In this document: in pieces, positions 8,435-17,171 of the stretch | Layout: every line of letters begins with the position of its first letter | Numbering within the stretch: the stretch's first letter is position 1 | Source of the DNA: DAISVY01 sp036826635 | Lineage (GTDB): Bacteria; Zixibacteria; MSB-5A5; GN15; FEB-12 | Length of the DNA: 64,000 bases | Direction of reading: 5' to 3' | Assembly: GCA_036826635.1 (NCBI GenBank) | Contig: DAISVY010000010.1 | Location: 1-64,000 of the forward strand | Notes under the pieces: generated by a model | Database searches by the model: none | What the model was told of the DNA's origin: nothing | What the model saw: only the letters and a program-made list of their open reading frames with translations | Made by a program: the position numbers and the translations under genes

Positions 8435-10045
8435 ATGTTGCGCAAATCAGTTCTGATCAGTCTTGCTGCCCTGCTGCTGGTGGCGACCGGCGGGCTGAGC
8501 GTCAAGGCGCAGTCGGTCGACGAGGACGATTATTACGATGATCGTGTCAAGGTGGATCGTTATCTGGACGTGGAAATCTGGACCGACCACAGCGACGGCG
8601 AGTATTATGAAAATGACAATATCGTCGTCTATTTCCGGGCCAGCCGGGATGCTTTTGTGGCCATCTATACCATCGACACCAAGGGCCGGGTCAGCCTTCT
8701 TTTTCCCAGTTCCTCCGACGAGGACAATTTCGTCAGCGGCGGCGTGACCTATCGTTTGCCGGGAGACGAGGATTCCTACGATCTGGTGGTGACGGGGCCG
8801 GAAGGTTTCGAGAACATTCAGATTGTCGCCTCGCGTGAGAAATTCCCGATCCCGAATTGGTATCACAACTCCGGTCTGGTGTGCGACTGGGATGACCGTT
8901 ACGATTACATGGACTACCTGAACAGCGAGTACTTCGTGCGTTACGGCGGTCAGCGGTTTGCCTATGACCGGGCGGTCGTGTATATCAACGAGTGGGAAGA
9001 TGATTACTGGCATCCGGTTTATTACCCTTATTATCCCAGTTGGACCGTGTGCGGTAACTGCTACATTGATTATCCCTGGGGCGCTACCGTCTACGTGAAC
9101 GGCATCTACTGGGGCTGTGCGCCGCTGTATATCCCGCGTATTGCGGCCGGTTGGCACACGATCACTATTTATGATCGCCACGGCTATTGCTGGGAAAGCG
9201 ATTTTCATGTCAGTCGTTACAATACGGTCGTGTTTGACAAAACAATCGTGAATCCGACCTCCGGCGTGAAATCGAAATACAAAGAAGTGCGCGAGGTCGG
9301 CTACCGTGCTCCGGATAAATCCGGTTACCCCGATTACAAGGATAAGACCCTTGGTTCGAGCCACACGGTTTCCGGAAGTACCGCCGCTGTCGGTTCGAGC
9401 TCTGTCGTTTCCAGTAAGAAATACGTGAAGGGTTCGACCAAGATGATCAAGACCGACCGCGGTTACGAGACGGACGGTTCCACGGCTGTATTCAAGAGCA
9501 AGAAGACACGCAGTACGACATCCGGTAGCAGTGGTATGTACTCCGCGAAGAAGTCGAAATCTTCGGCTGAGGCGGTGGAGCAGGACTACAGCAGCGACAA
9601 GAAGAGTTCGGGATACAGTACCAAGGTTCAGAGTAAAGGTTCTTCGGACAAGACGGCGACTTACGAAGGCAGCACCAAGAAGAGTTCATCAAGTTCATCG
9701 AGCTCATCGGGTTCGTCCGGATTCTATCAGAAGGAATCGGGTAGCAGCAGCAAGTCGGAGAGCAAGTCGGAGAGTAAATCGACTTATCGCACGGCCAAAT
9801 CGTCGACCTCAGGCAAAAAGACCACCTCTGAGGTGAAACAGAAAGAGACGGACAAGTCGTCAAGCGAGACCTATAAGACCGTGCAGTCGAGTAAGAAGTC
9901 GAGCAGTTCGAAGAGCAGCAATCAGTCGGGTTCCGTCAAAAGTTCGACCGGCTCGAGTGACAAGCGTTCCGTTTCGACAAAAAGCAGCAGCGGAACCAGC
10001 AAAACAACAACAACGACGACGACTAAAAGCAAAGGCAGAAAATAA
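8435..10045 (+). CDS. Exported DUF4384/PEGA-like protein with a long Ser/Lys-rich tail
   Basis: 536 residues. Signal peptide (LISLAALLLVATGGLSVKAQ), then at about 45-140 a DUF4384-like domain (LDVEIWTD, YYENDNIVVYFRASRDAFVAIY, DTKGRVSLLFPS). Residues about 205-275 resemble a PEGA-type surface domain (GATVYVNGIYWGCAPLYIPR, AAGWHTITIYDRHGY). From about 285 to the end it is low-complexity, dominated by Ser, Lys, Thr and Gly with SSSSSS and KSESKSESKS runs. Such a tail is likely disordered and strongly basic, and may bind a polyanion (surface polysaccharide or nucleic acid) or peptidoglycan; this is inference. The next gene encodes another basic exported protein. Confidence 0.8.
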   Translation: MLRKSVLISLAALLLVATGGLSVKAQSVDEDDYYDDRVKVDRYLDVEIWTDHSDGEYYENDNIVVYFRASRDAFVAIYTIDTKGRVSLLFPSSSDEDNFVSGGVTYRLPGDEDSYDLVVTGPEGFENIQIVASREKFPIPNWYHNSGLVCDWDDRYDYMDYLNSEYFVRYGGQRFAYDRAVVYINEWEDDYWHPVYYPYYPSWTVCGNCYIDYPWGATVYVNGIYWGCAPLYIPRIAAGWHTITIYDRHGYCWESDFHVSRYNTVVFDKTIVNPTSGVKSKYKEVREVGYRAPDKSGYPDYKDKTLGSSHTVSGSTAAVGSSSVVSSKKYVKGSTKMIKTDRGYETDGSTAVFKSKKTRSTTSGSSGMYSAKKSKSSAEAVEQDYSSDKKSSGYSTKVQSKGSSDKTATYEGSTKKSSSSSSSSSGSSGFYQKESGSSSKSESKSESKSTYRTAKSSTSGKKTTSEVKQKETDKSSSETYKTVQSSKKSSSSKSSNQSGSVKSSTGSSDKRSVSTKSSSGTSKTTTTTTTKSKGRK

Positions 10046-10134
10046 GGGCGAAGGGATCAGGTTCGGGCCGGGCGCATGGAATGTAAGCGGTCGGTCCGGC
10101 CCCGATCCGGAATCAGTGGAAACGGGTAAGAGCT

Positions 10135-10494
10135 ATGAAGAGAATCCTTACATACTTGCTTTGTGCCGTATTTCTCTGGACGATTAACGCCTCGGCGGCC
10201 GGTGTCGAGAAGGCCGAGAAAACGGAAAAGACTGAAAAGACCGAAAAGGTCGAAAAGACTAAAAAGACTGAAAAGAAAAACGAGTCGAAAAAAACCGAAA
10301 AAGCAAACAAGGCAACTAAGTCTACAACCGACAAGAAAACAGTCGCCAAGAAGAAGTTCGATACCTTTGTGGATGAAAACAAAAACGGTATCGATGACCG
10401 CCGCGAGAATCTCATAAAGAAAAAGACCAGCGACAAGACCGAGGCCAAGAAGGCCGACAAGAGTAACCAGAAGAAGGAAAAAGACAAAGAGTAG
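10135..10494 (+). CDS. Small exported Lys/Glu/Thr-rich protein
   Basis: 119 residues. Signal peptide MKRILTYLLCAVFLWTINASAAG, then a repetitive region of EKT units (KAEKTEKTEKTEKVEKTKKT) and more Lys-rich sequence. Near residue 80 is one calcium-loop-like motif, FVDENKNGIDDRRENL, of the DxNxxGxxD type also seen in TSP3 repeats. The C-terminus is again KKEKDKE. Function unknown. It follows the Ser/Lys-rich protein by 89 bases and ends at a strong terminator, so the lipoprotein at 7508 and these two genes may form one unit. Confidence 0.75.
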   Translation: MKRILTYLLCAVFLWTINASAAGVEKAEKTEKTEKTEKVEKTKKTEKKNESKKTEKANKATKSTTDKKTVAKKKFDTFVDENKNGIDDRRENLIKKKTSDKTEAKKADKSNQKKEKDKE

Positions 10495-10516
10495 GCGATT
10501 TGTCTTTGAGTGTCAC

Positions 10517-10545
10517 AAAACCACCCCGTTGGGGTGGTTTTTTTT
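10517..10545 (+). terminator. Rho-independent terminator
   Basis: AACCACCCC-GTT-GGGGTGGTT followed by a run of eight T; nine-base perfect stem, 23 bases after the preceding stop. Confidence 0.95.
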
Positions 10546-10576
10546 AGTTAATTAATAATAATAGAATCATTTAGAC

Positions 10577-10604
10577 TTGACGATTGTTACAATATGTGTT
10601 AAAT
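10577..10604 (+). promoter_or_regulatory. Candidate promoter of the hrcA-dnaJ operon
   Basis: TTGACG (10577-10582), a 16-base spacer and TTAAAT (10599-10604). Predicted start of transcription is near 10611, just before the inverted repeat at 10612. Confidence 0.5.
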
Positions 10605-10611
10605 AGTACGG

Positions 10612-10634
10612 ATATGGCAGAAGGGCTGCCATAT
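10612..10634. promoter_or_regulatory. Inverted repeat in the heat-shock operon leader, candidate operator
   Basis: ATATGGCAG-AAGGG-CTGCCATAT: nine-base perfect arms, five-base loop, directly after the predicted transcription start and 33 bases before the hrcA start. The known HrcA target CIRCE (TTAGCACTC-N9-GAGTGCTAA) is absent here and between grpE and dnaK. It could be a diverged HrcA site, a target of another repressor, or an RNA hairpin in the leader. A sigma-54-like reading (TGGCA, N6, TGC) also overlaps it. Confidence 0.5.
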
Positions 10635-10667
10635 TGGCAGCGTCGGGCCGGAAAGGTCTGAAGAGAT

Positions 10668-11714
10668 ATGGCGTTCGACAATCTGAGCGAAAGAGAAAAA
10701 CAGGTCCTGGCCAACCTGGTTAATTACTACATCGCCTCGGCGGATCCGGTGGGCTCACGGGTAATTGCCCGTCAGTTCAACATGGGTCTGTCGCCGGCGA
10801 CTATTCGCAATACGCTTCAGGACCTTGAGGAACTGGGACTTGTCGAACAGCCGCACACATCGGCCGGCCGTGTGCCTACTGACACCGGATACCGGGTCTA
10901 TGTGGACTATCTCTTGAAACCGGAGGTGCTGACGTCCGAGGAGAAGAGAGCGATCAAACAGACCATGCTTAAGGAAGGGCGCGGGATTAAAGAAATCCTG
11001 GGGCAGACAGCCCGGCTGTTGGGTGATGTTACCAATCAGTTGGGGGTGAGTATTGCTCCGCGTTTCGAGATCGGTGTGCTCTCCGATTTGAGGCTTATCC
11101 CGGTGGCCGATGGTCGCCTGATGGTGGTTGTGGTGGTCAAGTCGGGTTTGGCTCGTTCTCTTATTTTGGAGGTCGAGAGCAGTATTTCGGAGAAGGCCAT
11201 TCAGGAGGTCGAAGCGCACCTTAACGAGCGCCTTCGCGGGCTGACCCTTGCGGAGATTCGTCGGACTATATCGGAGCGTTTGGCCGATGTTTCCGGTCAT
11301 GCCCGGCTGGTCAAACTGGTGATTGATTCCAAAGACAGGATTTGGACCGAACACCTTGACGATGATCTCCTGGTGTCGGGCAAAGCCAATCTCCTTTCCA
11401 TGCCGGAGTTTGCCGACCGTGAGAAGATGCTGACCTTGCTGAAGGTCATCGACGACGGCCGGGTGCTTTCGGAGTTTCTCAGTCATGCCCGGGAGGAAGA
11501 TCTCATCATCACTATCGGGCGGGAGACGGCGATCAACGAGATAATAAACTGTTCTCTGATCACGGCCTCTTACAAGGTAGGCAATATATCGGGAGCCGTG
11601 GGGATTGTGGGGCCGACTCGTATGCCATACGGCAAGGCGGTGTCGATTGTCGAATATGCCGCCCGGTCGATAACGGACTTCTTGTCCGGAGTTAACAAGA
11701 TATACGATGAGTAG
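10668..11714 (+). CDS. hrcA: Heat-inducible transcription repressor HrcA
   Basis: 348 residues, the usual length. Winged helix at the N-terminus (LSEREKQVLANLVNYYIASADP, SPATIRNTLQDLEELGLV) followed by the diagnostic QPHTSAGRVPTDTGYRVYVDYL, then a GAF-like central and dimerisation region (VVVVVKSGLARSLILEVE) and the C-terminal GAVGIVGPTRMPYGKAVSIVEY. HrcA represses chaperone genes and is kept active by GroEL in well-studied bacteria. It heads the operon and overlaps grpE by eight bases. Its usual operator CIRCE was not found; see the inverted repeat at 10612. Confidence 0.97.
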   Translation: MAFDNLSEREKQVLANLVNYYIASADPVGSRVIARQFNMGLSPATIRNTLQDLEELGLVEQPHTSAGRVPTDTGYRVYVDYLLKPEVLTSEEKRAIKQTMLKEGRGIKEILGQTARLLGDVTNQLGVSIAPRFEIGVLSDLRLIPVADGRLMVVVVVKSGLARSLILEVESSISEKAIQEVEAHLNERLRGLTLAEIRRTISERLADVSGHARLVKLVIDSKDRIWTEHLDDDLLVSGKANLLSMPEFADREKMLTLLKVIDDGRVLSEFLSHAREEDLIITIGRETAINEIINCSLITASYKVGNISGAVGIVGPTRMPYGKAVSIVEYAARSITDFLSGVNKIYDE

Positions 11715-12369
11715 ACATATGGAAAAACGAGAAAAGACAAAAGCTGAAAAGACAGCCTCCGAGTTTGAGGAGGAGCCGGAATTGTCAGATAAAAAATCAG
11801 GGGAAATCGAAATCCCGGTCGAAGGCGATGACGACGGAGTCGAGGCAGACTCGTCCGCATCGTACGAAGAGGAAAAGTCGCCGGCCGATGAAGCGGGCGA
11901 TGAATTGGCGCAGTTGAAGGCTCGGGTGGAAACGCTGGAAGAAGACAAGCTCAGGGCCATGGCCGATCTCGACAATTACCGCAAGCGCATGGCGCGCCAG
12001 TTCGAGGAAGTTGTCCGAAGCGCCAACGATAAATTGCTTATCGATTTGCTGGAGGTAATCGACAATTTCGAGCGGGCTTTGGATCATGGCGCTCAGGAGA
12101 CGGAATCCTCGGATGAACTCGGGGCGTTTCGTGATGGGATGGCCATGATTTATCAGCAGATGCTGGCTTTGCTGGCCCGTTATGACGTGCGGCCGATTGA
12201 GTCGCTCGGGAAACCATTCGATCCCGCTTTTCACGAAGCCATGATGCAGGTGGCGTCGGATGAGTATGACGAGGGAGTGATTGTGACCGAGGTCAGCAAG
12301 GGATATATGCATGGTGACCGCGTGCTGCGTTACGCCAGAGTCGGAGTAAGCAAAGGCAGCGCTGAATAG
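11707..12369 (+). CDS. grpE: Nucleotide exchange factor GrpE
   Basis: 220 residues. An acidic, probably disordered N-terminus of about 65 residues precedes a coiled coil (DELAQLKARVETLEEDKLRAMADLDNY) and the conserved beta domain (PFDPAFHEAMMQV, GYMHGDRVLRYARVGVS). GrpE releases ADP from DnaK. The start ATG 11707 overlaps the hrcA end; a second ATG at 11719 is possible, as neither has a strong ribosome site. Translationally coupled to hrcA, followed by dnaK after 68 bases. Confidence 0.97.
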   Translation: MSRHMEKREKTKAEKTASEFEEEPELSDKKSGEIEIPVEGDDDGVEADSSASYEEEKSPADEAGDELAQLKARVETLEEDKLRAMADLDNYRKRMARQFEEVVRSANDKLLIDLLEVIDNFERALDHGAQETESSDELGAFRDGMAMIYQQMLALLARYDVRPIESLGKPFDPAFHEAMMQVASDEYDEGVIVTEVSKGYMHGDRVLRYARVGVSKGSAE

Positions 12370-12437
12370 AAGTGATAGTGATAATGTCAAAGCGGAAGTT
12401 ACGTATTTAGAGAATAAGAATAAAGGAGGATAATAAG

Positions 12438-14363
12438 ATGGCAAAAGTCATAGGTATCGATTTAGGAACGACCAACTCCTGTGTGTCGGTTCTGGAGGGG
12501 AAGGATCCGGTTGTAATTGCCAACCAGGAAGGTGCCCGCACGACACCGTCGGTGGTGGCTTTTACCAAAGACGGCGAGCGTCTGGTCGGGGCTGCGGCCA
12601 AGCGTCAGGCTGTGACTAACCCCGAGAACACGGTCTTTTCGATCAAGCGTTTCATGGGGCGGCGTCACGATGAAGTGTCCGCAGAGGAAAAGATAGTCCC
12701 TTACAAGGTGGTTGCGGACGATAAGGGTATGGCCGTGGTGGAAGCCGGTGGTAAGCGTTATGCTCCGGCGGAGATATCGGCGATGATCCTGCAGTACCTC
12801 AAAAAGGCCGCGGAGAATTACCTCGGCGGCGAAGTGAAACAAGCCGTTATAACTGTTCCGGCGTATTTCAATGACTCGCAGCGTCAGGCCACGAAAGACG
12901 CCGGGCGTATTGCCGGTCTGGAAGTGCTTCGTATCATCAACGAACCTACGGCGGCCTCGCTGGCTTACGGTTTGCAGAGGAAGGGCAACGAGAAAATAGC
13001 CGTCTACGATCTTGGTGGCGGTACTTTCGATATTTCCATTCTGGAAATCGGCGACGGAGTGTTCGAAGTTCGCTCCACCAACGGTGATTCCCATCTGGGT
13101 GGCGATGATTTCGATCAGGCCGTGATTGACTGGATGGCTGACGAGTTCCGTAAGTCGCAGGGGATCGATCTGCGCAAGGACCGCATGGCCCTGCAGCGTC
13201 TTAAAGAGGCCGCAGAGAAGGCGAAGATCGAGTTGTCTTCGGCTATGCAGACCAACATCAACCTGCCGTTTGTAACCGCCGATCAGAGCGGCCCCAAGCA
13301 TCTTGATCTTACTCTTAGTCGGGCCCGGTTCGAGCAGTTGACCGATCATCTGGTACAGCGGACGGCCGGTCCCTGCCGTCAGGCGCTTTCCGACGCCAAG
13401 CTTTCGGCCGGTGATATCGACGAGGTGGTGCTGGTCGGTGGCATGACCCGTATGCCCAAAGTGATCGAGACGGTCAAGGAACTTTTCGGCAAAGAGCCCA
13501 ACAAGGGCGTCAATCCCGATGAAGTCGTTTCGGTCGGGGCGGCTATTCAGGCCGGGGTGTTGGCCGGTGATGTTCAGGATGTCGTTTTGCTCGATGTCAC
13601 GCCTCTGTCTCTTGGTATCGAAACCCTCGGTGGTGTGATGACCCGTCTGATCGACCGCAATACGACTATCCCGACCAAGAAGTCGCAGATATTCTCTACC
13701 GCTACGGACAATCAGCCGGCCGTATCCATTCATGTCCTTCAGGGTGAACGGCAGATGGCCATTGATAACCGCACGCTGGGTCGTTTTGATCTTGCCGATA
13801 TTCCGCCCGCTCCCCGCGGTATGCCGCAGATTGAGGTGACGTTCAATATCGATGCCAACGGCATTGTGAACGTGAGTGCCAAAGATCTGGCCACCGGCAA
13901 GGAGCAATCGATTAAGATCGAGGTTTCTTCAGGCCTGACCGAACAGGAAATAGATCGTATGGTGAACGACGCCGAGAAGTTCGCCGATGATGACAAGAAG
14001 CGGGGTGATTTGATCACCGCCAGAAACGAGGCCGATCAGTTCATTTACGCTACGGAGAAAACGGTCAAGGAACACGGCGACAAGGTTTCCGCGGAGGACA
14101 AGAAGAATATCGAGGCGGGGATCGAGGAGCTGCGGACGGCGGCCAAGGGCGAATCCGTTGAGGCTATTAATGCCGCCAAGGAGAAACTTGCCCAGGCTTC
14201 GCACAAGCTGGCCGAGCAGATGTACAAACAGGCGGCGGACGCCCAGGCTCAGGCAGGTGCTCAGGCCGGGCCGACCGATCAACAGACTGCGGCCGGGGGC
14301 GACACAGGTAAGGACGGTGCCGTTGATGCCGATTTTGAGGTAGTTGACGAGGACAAGAAGTAA
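12438..14363 (+). CDS. dnaK: Chaperone DnaK (Hsp70)
   Basis: 641 residues, full length. ATPase domain with IGIDLGTTNSCV, the second phosphate loop VYDLGGGTFDISIL and VVLVGGMTRMPKV; substrate-binding domain beginning near 390 (DVTPLSLGIETLGGVMTRLI); helical lid and a Gln/Ala-rich tail ending DADFEVVDEDKK, close to the EEVKDDKK-type end of other DnaKs. It folds and protects client proteins with DnaJ and GrpE in the cytoplasm. A strong GGAGGA ribosome site precedes ATG 12438. Confidence 0.98.
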   Translation: MAKVIGIDLGTTNSCVSVLEGKDPVVIANQEGARTTPSVVAFTKDGERLVGAAAKRQAVTNPENTVFSIKRFMGRRHDEVSAEEKIVPYKVVADDKGMAVVEAGGKRYAPAEISAMILQYLKKAAENYLGGEVKQAVITVPAYFNDSQRQATKDAGRIAGLEVLRIINEPTAASLAYGLQRKGNEKIAVYDLGGGTFDISILEIGDGVFEVRSTNGDSHLGGDDFDQAVIDWMADEFRKSQGIDLRKDRMALQRLKEAAEKAKIELSSAMQTNINLPFVTADQSGPKHLDLTLSRARFEQLTDHLVQRTAGPCRQALSDAKLSAGDIDEVVLVGGMTRMPKVIETVKELFGKEPNKGVNPDEVVSVGAAIQAGVLAGDVQDVVLLDVTPLSLGIETLGGVMTRLIDRNTTIPTKKSQIFSTATDNQPAVSIHVLQGERQMAIDNRTLGRFDLADIPPAPRGMPQIEVTFNIDANGIVNVSAKDLATGKEQSIKIEVSSGLTEQEIDRMVNDAEKFADDDKKRGDLITARNEADQFIYATEKTVKEHGDKVSAEDKKNIEAGIEELRTAAKGESVEAINAAKEKLAQASHKLAEQMYKQAADAQAQAGAQAGPTDQQTAAGGDTGKDGAVDADFEVVDEDKK

Positions 14364-14373
14364 GCGAGTATTG

Positions 14374-15531
14374 ATGTCGAAACGGGATTACTATGAGATT
14401 CTTGGCCTTGATCGCGGGGCCGACGAGATAACAATCAAGTCGGCCTATCGCAAGATGGCTATGCAGTATCACCCGGACCGCAATCCGGGGGATAAAGACG
14501 CCGAGGAAATGTTCAAAGAAGCTACCGAGGCTTACGAGATTCTTAAGGACGTCCGAAAGCGCCAGATATACGACCAGTACGGCCACGCCGGTCTGGGTCA
14601 GGGGGGCGGTTTCGGTGGGGCTGGAGGGTTCGAAGGTTTCGGTCTCGGCGATGCCTTGCGGGCTTTCATGCGTGACTTCGGCGGCGGGTCTATTTTTGAT
14701 GATTTCTTCGGTATGGGAGGTCAGGGAAAACGTCGCGGTTCCGGTCGGGGGGAAGACCTGCGCATACGCATTCGCCTGACGCTCGAGGAGATTGCCTCGG
14801 GGGTGGAGCGAACGATCAAGGTCAACCGTAAGGTCCGTTGCGAATCCTGTAACGGCAGTGGTGTGGCCGCCGGATCGTCGAAGAAAGTCTGCCCGCAGTG
14901 TAAAGGTCACGGTCAGGTGCGCACGGTTACCCAAACATTTCTCGGCACCGTTCAGCAGGTGACCACCTGTAGTATGTGTCGGGGAACCGGCGAAGTGATC
15001 TCTTCTCCCTGCCCGATATGCGACGGTGAGGGAAGGGTCGACGGTTCCAGTAAAGTCACCATAACCGTGCCGCCGGGGGTGTCCAGTGGCAATTACATGA
15101 CGGTTGACAACATGGGCAACGTCGGTCGTCATGGTTCCGAATCCGGTGACCTGGTCGTTGTTTTCGAAGAGATCGAACACAACCGCTTTACCCGGCACGG
15201 TGACAATATATTGTACGAGCTGCCGATATCTTTCACCACCGCCGCTCTCGGTGGCGAGGAAGAGGTGCCGGTACTCGACGGTACGGCCCGACTGAAGATT
15301 CCGCCCGGGACCCAGTCCGGCAAAGTGCTGAAATTGAAAGGCAAAGGGATATCCCATTTGCACCGGCACGGACAGGGGGATATGCTGATTCAGGTAACGG
15401 TGTGGGTGCCGACGCATCTGAACGATCAGGATCGTGCCACGCTGGAGAAACTGCAACAGTCGGAAACGTTCCGCCCGCCCAAAGCCGATAAATCGTTCTT
15501 CGAAAAACTTCGGGAAACCCTGGGAGTGTGA
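14374..15531 (+). CDS. dnaJ: Co-chaperone DnaJ (Hsp40)
   Basis: 385 residues from ATG 14374 (MSKRDYYEILGL), ten codons into the open frame; this start leaves the dnaK stop 10 bases upstream. J domain with the HPD motif (QYHPDRNPGDKDAEE), a Gly/Phe-rich linker with GGGFGGAGGFEGFG, four zinc-binding CxxCxGxG repeats (CESCNGSG, CPQCKGHG, CSMCRGTG, CPICDGEG) at about 145-215, then the C-terminal substrate domain. It delivers clients to DnaK and stimulates ATP hydrolysis. Last heat-shock gene; prmA follows immediately. Confidence 0.98.
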   Translation: MSKRDYYEILGLDRGADEITIKSAYRKMAMQYHPDRNPGDKDAEEMFKEATEAYEILKDVRKRQIYDQYGHAGLGQGGGFGGAGGFEGFGLGDALRAFMRDFGGGSIFDDFFGMGGQGKRRGSGRGEDLRIRIRLTLEEIASGVERTIKVNRKVRCESCNGSGVAAGSSKKVCPQCKGHGQVRTVTQTFLGTVQQVTTCSMCRGTGEVISSPCPICDGEGRVDGSSKVTITVPPGVSSGNYMTVDNMGNVGRHGSESGDLVVVFEEIEHNRFTRHGDNILYELPISFTTAALGGEEEVPVLDGTARLKIPPGTQSGKVLKLKGKGISHLHRHGQGDMLIQVTVWVPTHLNDQDRATLEKLQQSETFRPPKADKSFFEKLRETLGV

Positions 15532-15533
15532 CC

Positions 15534-16412
15534 ATGAGTAAAGCGGCCCCCGAGGCATATCTGGAAACCCGGGTAACGGTGCCGCAGGAGCATGTCGATG
15601 CCGTCTGTGACTTCATTATTGTCAATATCGTCTCGGGTTTGGTTCTTGAAGAAGAAGATGGTGCCTCGGAGACGGGGATCATTTTCTACGTTCCGGAGGA
15701 TGACCACCACTCGGTGGCGAGACTTTCCGAATATCTGGGCCGACTGATCGAGGCGGACGGCTCGGCCGTTCCGAAAATCAGACAACGCCGGGTGGAGAAC
15801 GTCGAATGGCTCGAAGAATACAGGCGTAGTATCCGGCCTGTTCGGGTCGGCGACCGTATCGTAGTTCGTCCGGCGTGGTGTGAACCGCAGGAAGTACCCT
15901 ACGAAATTATCATCGATCCGAAGATGGCCTTCGGCACCGGCAGTCATGCCACCACACAGGGTTGTCTGCTGGCGATGGACGAAAATTTCAAAAAGGGCAT
16001 GACGTTCCTGGATATGGGAACGGGTTCCGGTATCCTGTCGATTCTGGCCGACCGGATGGGAGCGGTCAGGATGAAAGCGGTGGATTACGATGAGGTGGCG
16101 GTTGAAAATTGCCGGGAGAATTTTCGTATCAACGGCGTGAAAACACCTTGTGAAATTGCCCTTGGCTCGATTGAAAATTGTGACGGTGATGCCCCCTATG
16201 ATTTCGTGGTCGCTAACATCATCAAAACGACCATTCTTTCAATGCTGGACCGGTTGCTGGAATTGACCCTCCCCGGTGGTGTGCTGGTTCTGGCCGGATT
16301 GCTGGATCAGGACGAAAGTGCCATTACCGCGGCGTTGAGAAAAGCGGACCAGGACGATTTTTCGATTCGCCGTGACGGTCAGTGGTTTACCTATACTGTT
16401 CGCCGGAGGTAG
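15534..16412 (+). CDS. prmA: Ribosomal protein L11 methyltransferase PrmA
   Basis: 292 residues from ATG 15534, with GGGAG seven bases upstream inside the dnaJ end; a GTG at 15528 is the alternative. N-terminal L11-binding domain, then a SAM-dependent methyltransferase fold with the family signature DPKMAFGTGSHATT and motif I LDMGTGSGILSILA, plus the post-I acidic site AVDYDEVAVENCREN and the catalytic-region DFVVANIIK. It methylates ribosomal protein L11. The dnaJ-prmA-rsmE order is widespread, and the three are tightly spaced here. Confidence 0.95.
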   Translation: MSKAAPEAYLETRVTVPQEHVDAVCDFIIVNIVSGLVLEEEDGASETGIIFYVPEDDHHSVARLSEYLGRLIEADGSAVPKIRQRRVENVEWLEEYRRSIRPVRVGDRIVVRPAWCEPQEVPYEIIIDPKMAFGTGSHATTQGCLLAMDENFKKGMTFLDMGTGSGILSILADRMGAVRMKAVDYDEVAVENCRENFRINGVKTPCEIALGSIENCDGDAPYDFVVANIIKTTILSMLDRLLELTLPGGVLVLAGLLDQDESAITAALRKADQDDFSIRRDGQWFTYTVRRR

Positions 16413-16415
16413 CCG

Positions 16416-17162
16416 GTGCAGCCGCCTCTGTTTTATGCCCCTCCCGATCATCGCGACGGCGACATCATCGTTTTGCCGGCCGAAGAGGCTCGCCACGCCC
16501 ATCGTGTACTGCGACTTGACCGGGGCGCTCTGGTGGTTGTGATCGACGGTTTGGGTACGGCTTGTCGTGGGGAGATCAGCAGTATTACGGGGCGACGGGT
16601 GACGGTTCGTGTGCATGCCGAGTTGCGTGATTACGGCGAGGCTGCCGTTCATCTTACTCTGGCGGCGGGGTTGTCGGTCGGTTCGAAATTCGACAGTGTG
16701 GTGCAGCGCGGGACGGAGTTGGGCGTCAAACGCTTTGTCCCTCTTATCACCGATAAATCCCGGGTTAAGATGGATGATCCCAAACGTGCCCGGGTGCGTC
16801 TCACACGGTTGGAAAAAGTAGCTCTGGCGGCGGTCAAGCAATGCCGTCGCTCGGCTTTGCCATCCATCGCCTACCCGGTTACTCTGGCCGGGTTCCTTGA
16901 GGAATACGAGCCGGACAATATCGGGCTGGTTTTTCACCCTTCGTCGAAGTCTCGTCCTCTTGATCGGTGCCCGCTTGAAGAATCGGCCAAACGGATAACT
17001 CTTCTGGTCGGTCCGGAGGCGGGGTTCTCCGACGACGAGTTTGAACTGGCTCTGGCGAATGGGTTTATCCCGGTCGGTTTGGGAGAACGGATCCTTCGTA
17101 CCGAGACAGCCGCCCCGGTGGCCGTGGCCCTGGTGATGTACCGTCTGGGCGAGCTCAGATAG
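16416..17162 (+). CDS. rsmE: 16S rRNA (uracil-1498-N3)-methyltransferase RsmE
   Basis: 248 residues, typical length. GTG start at 16416 with GGAGG seven bases upstream, three bases after the prmA stop. N-terminal PUA-like region (EEARHAHRVLRLDRGALVVVIDG) and C-terminal SPOUT knot with the signature LLVGPEAGFSDDEFELA and GLGERILRTETAAPVA. SPOUT enzymes of this group methylate U1498 of 16S rRNA at the decoding centre. Confidence 0.95.
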   Translation: MQPPLFYAPPDHRDGDIIVLPAEEARHAHRVLRLDRGALVVVIDGLGTACRGEISSITGRRVTVRVHAELRDYGEAAVHLTLAAGLSVGSKFDSVVQRGTELGVKRFVPLITDKSRVKMDDPKRARVRLTRLEKVALAAVKQCRRSALPSIAYPVTLAGFLEEYEPDNIGLVFHPSSKSRPLDRCPLEESAKRITLLVGPEAGFSDDEFELALANGFIPVGLGERILRTETAAPVAVALVMYRLGELR

Positions 17163-17171
17163 CGCCGGAAG

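Noticed and set aside
10616..10631. Sigma-54 promoter before hrcA
   Set aside because: TGGCA and TGC are at the right distance, but both are part of the perfect inverted repeat, and a sigma-70-like promoter lies just upstream; kept only as an alternative.
12462..13907. 481-residue frame opposite dnaK
   Set aside because: Shadow of a highly expressed GC-rich gene; no start signal and no recognisable product.
14167..15558. 463-residue frame opposite dnaJ
   Set aside because: Antisense shadow; dnaJ motifs are intact on the plus strand.
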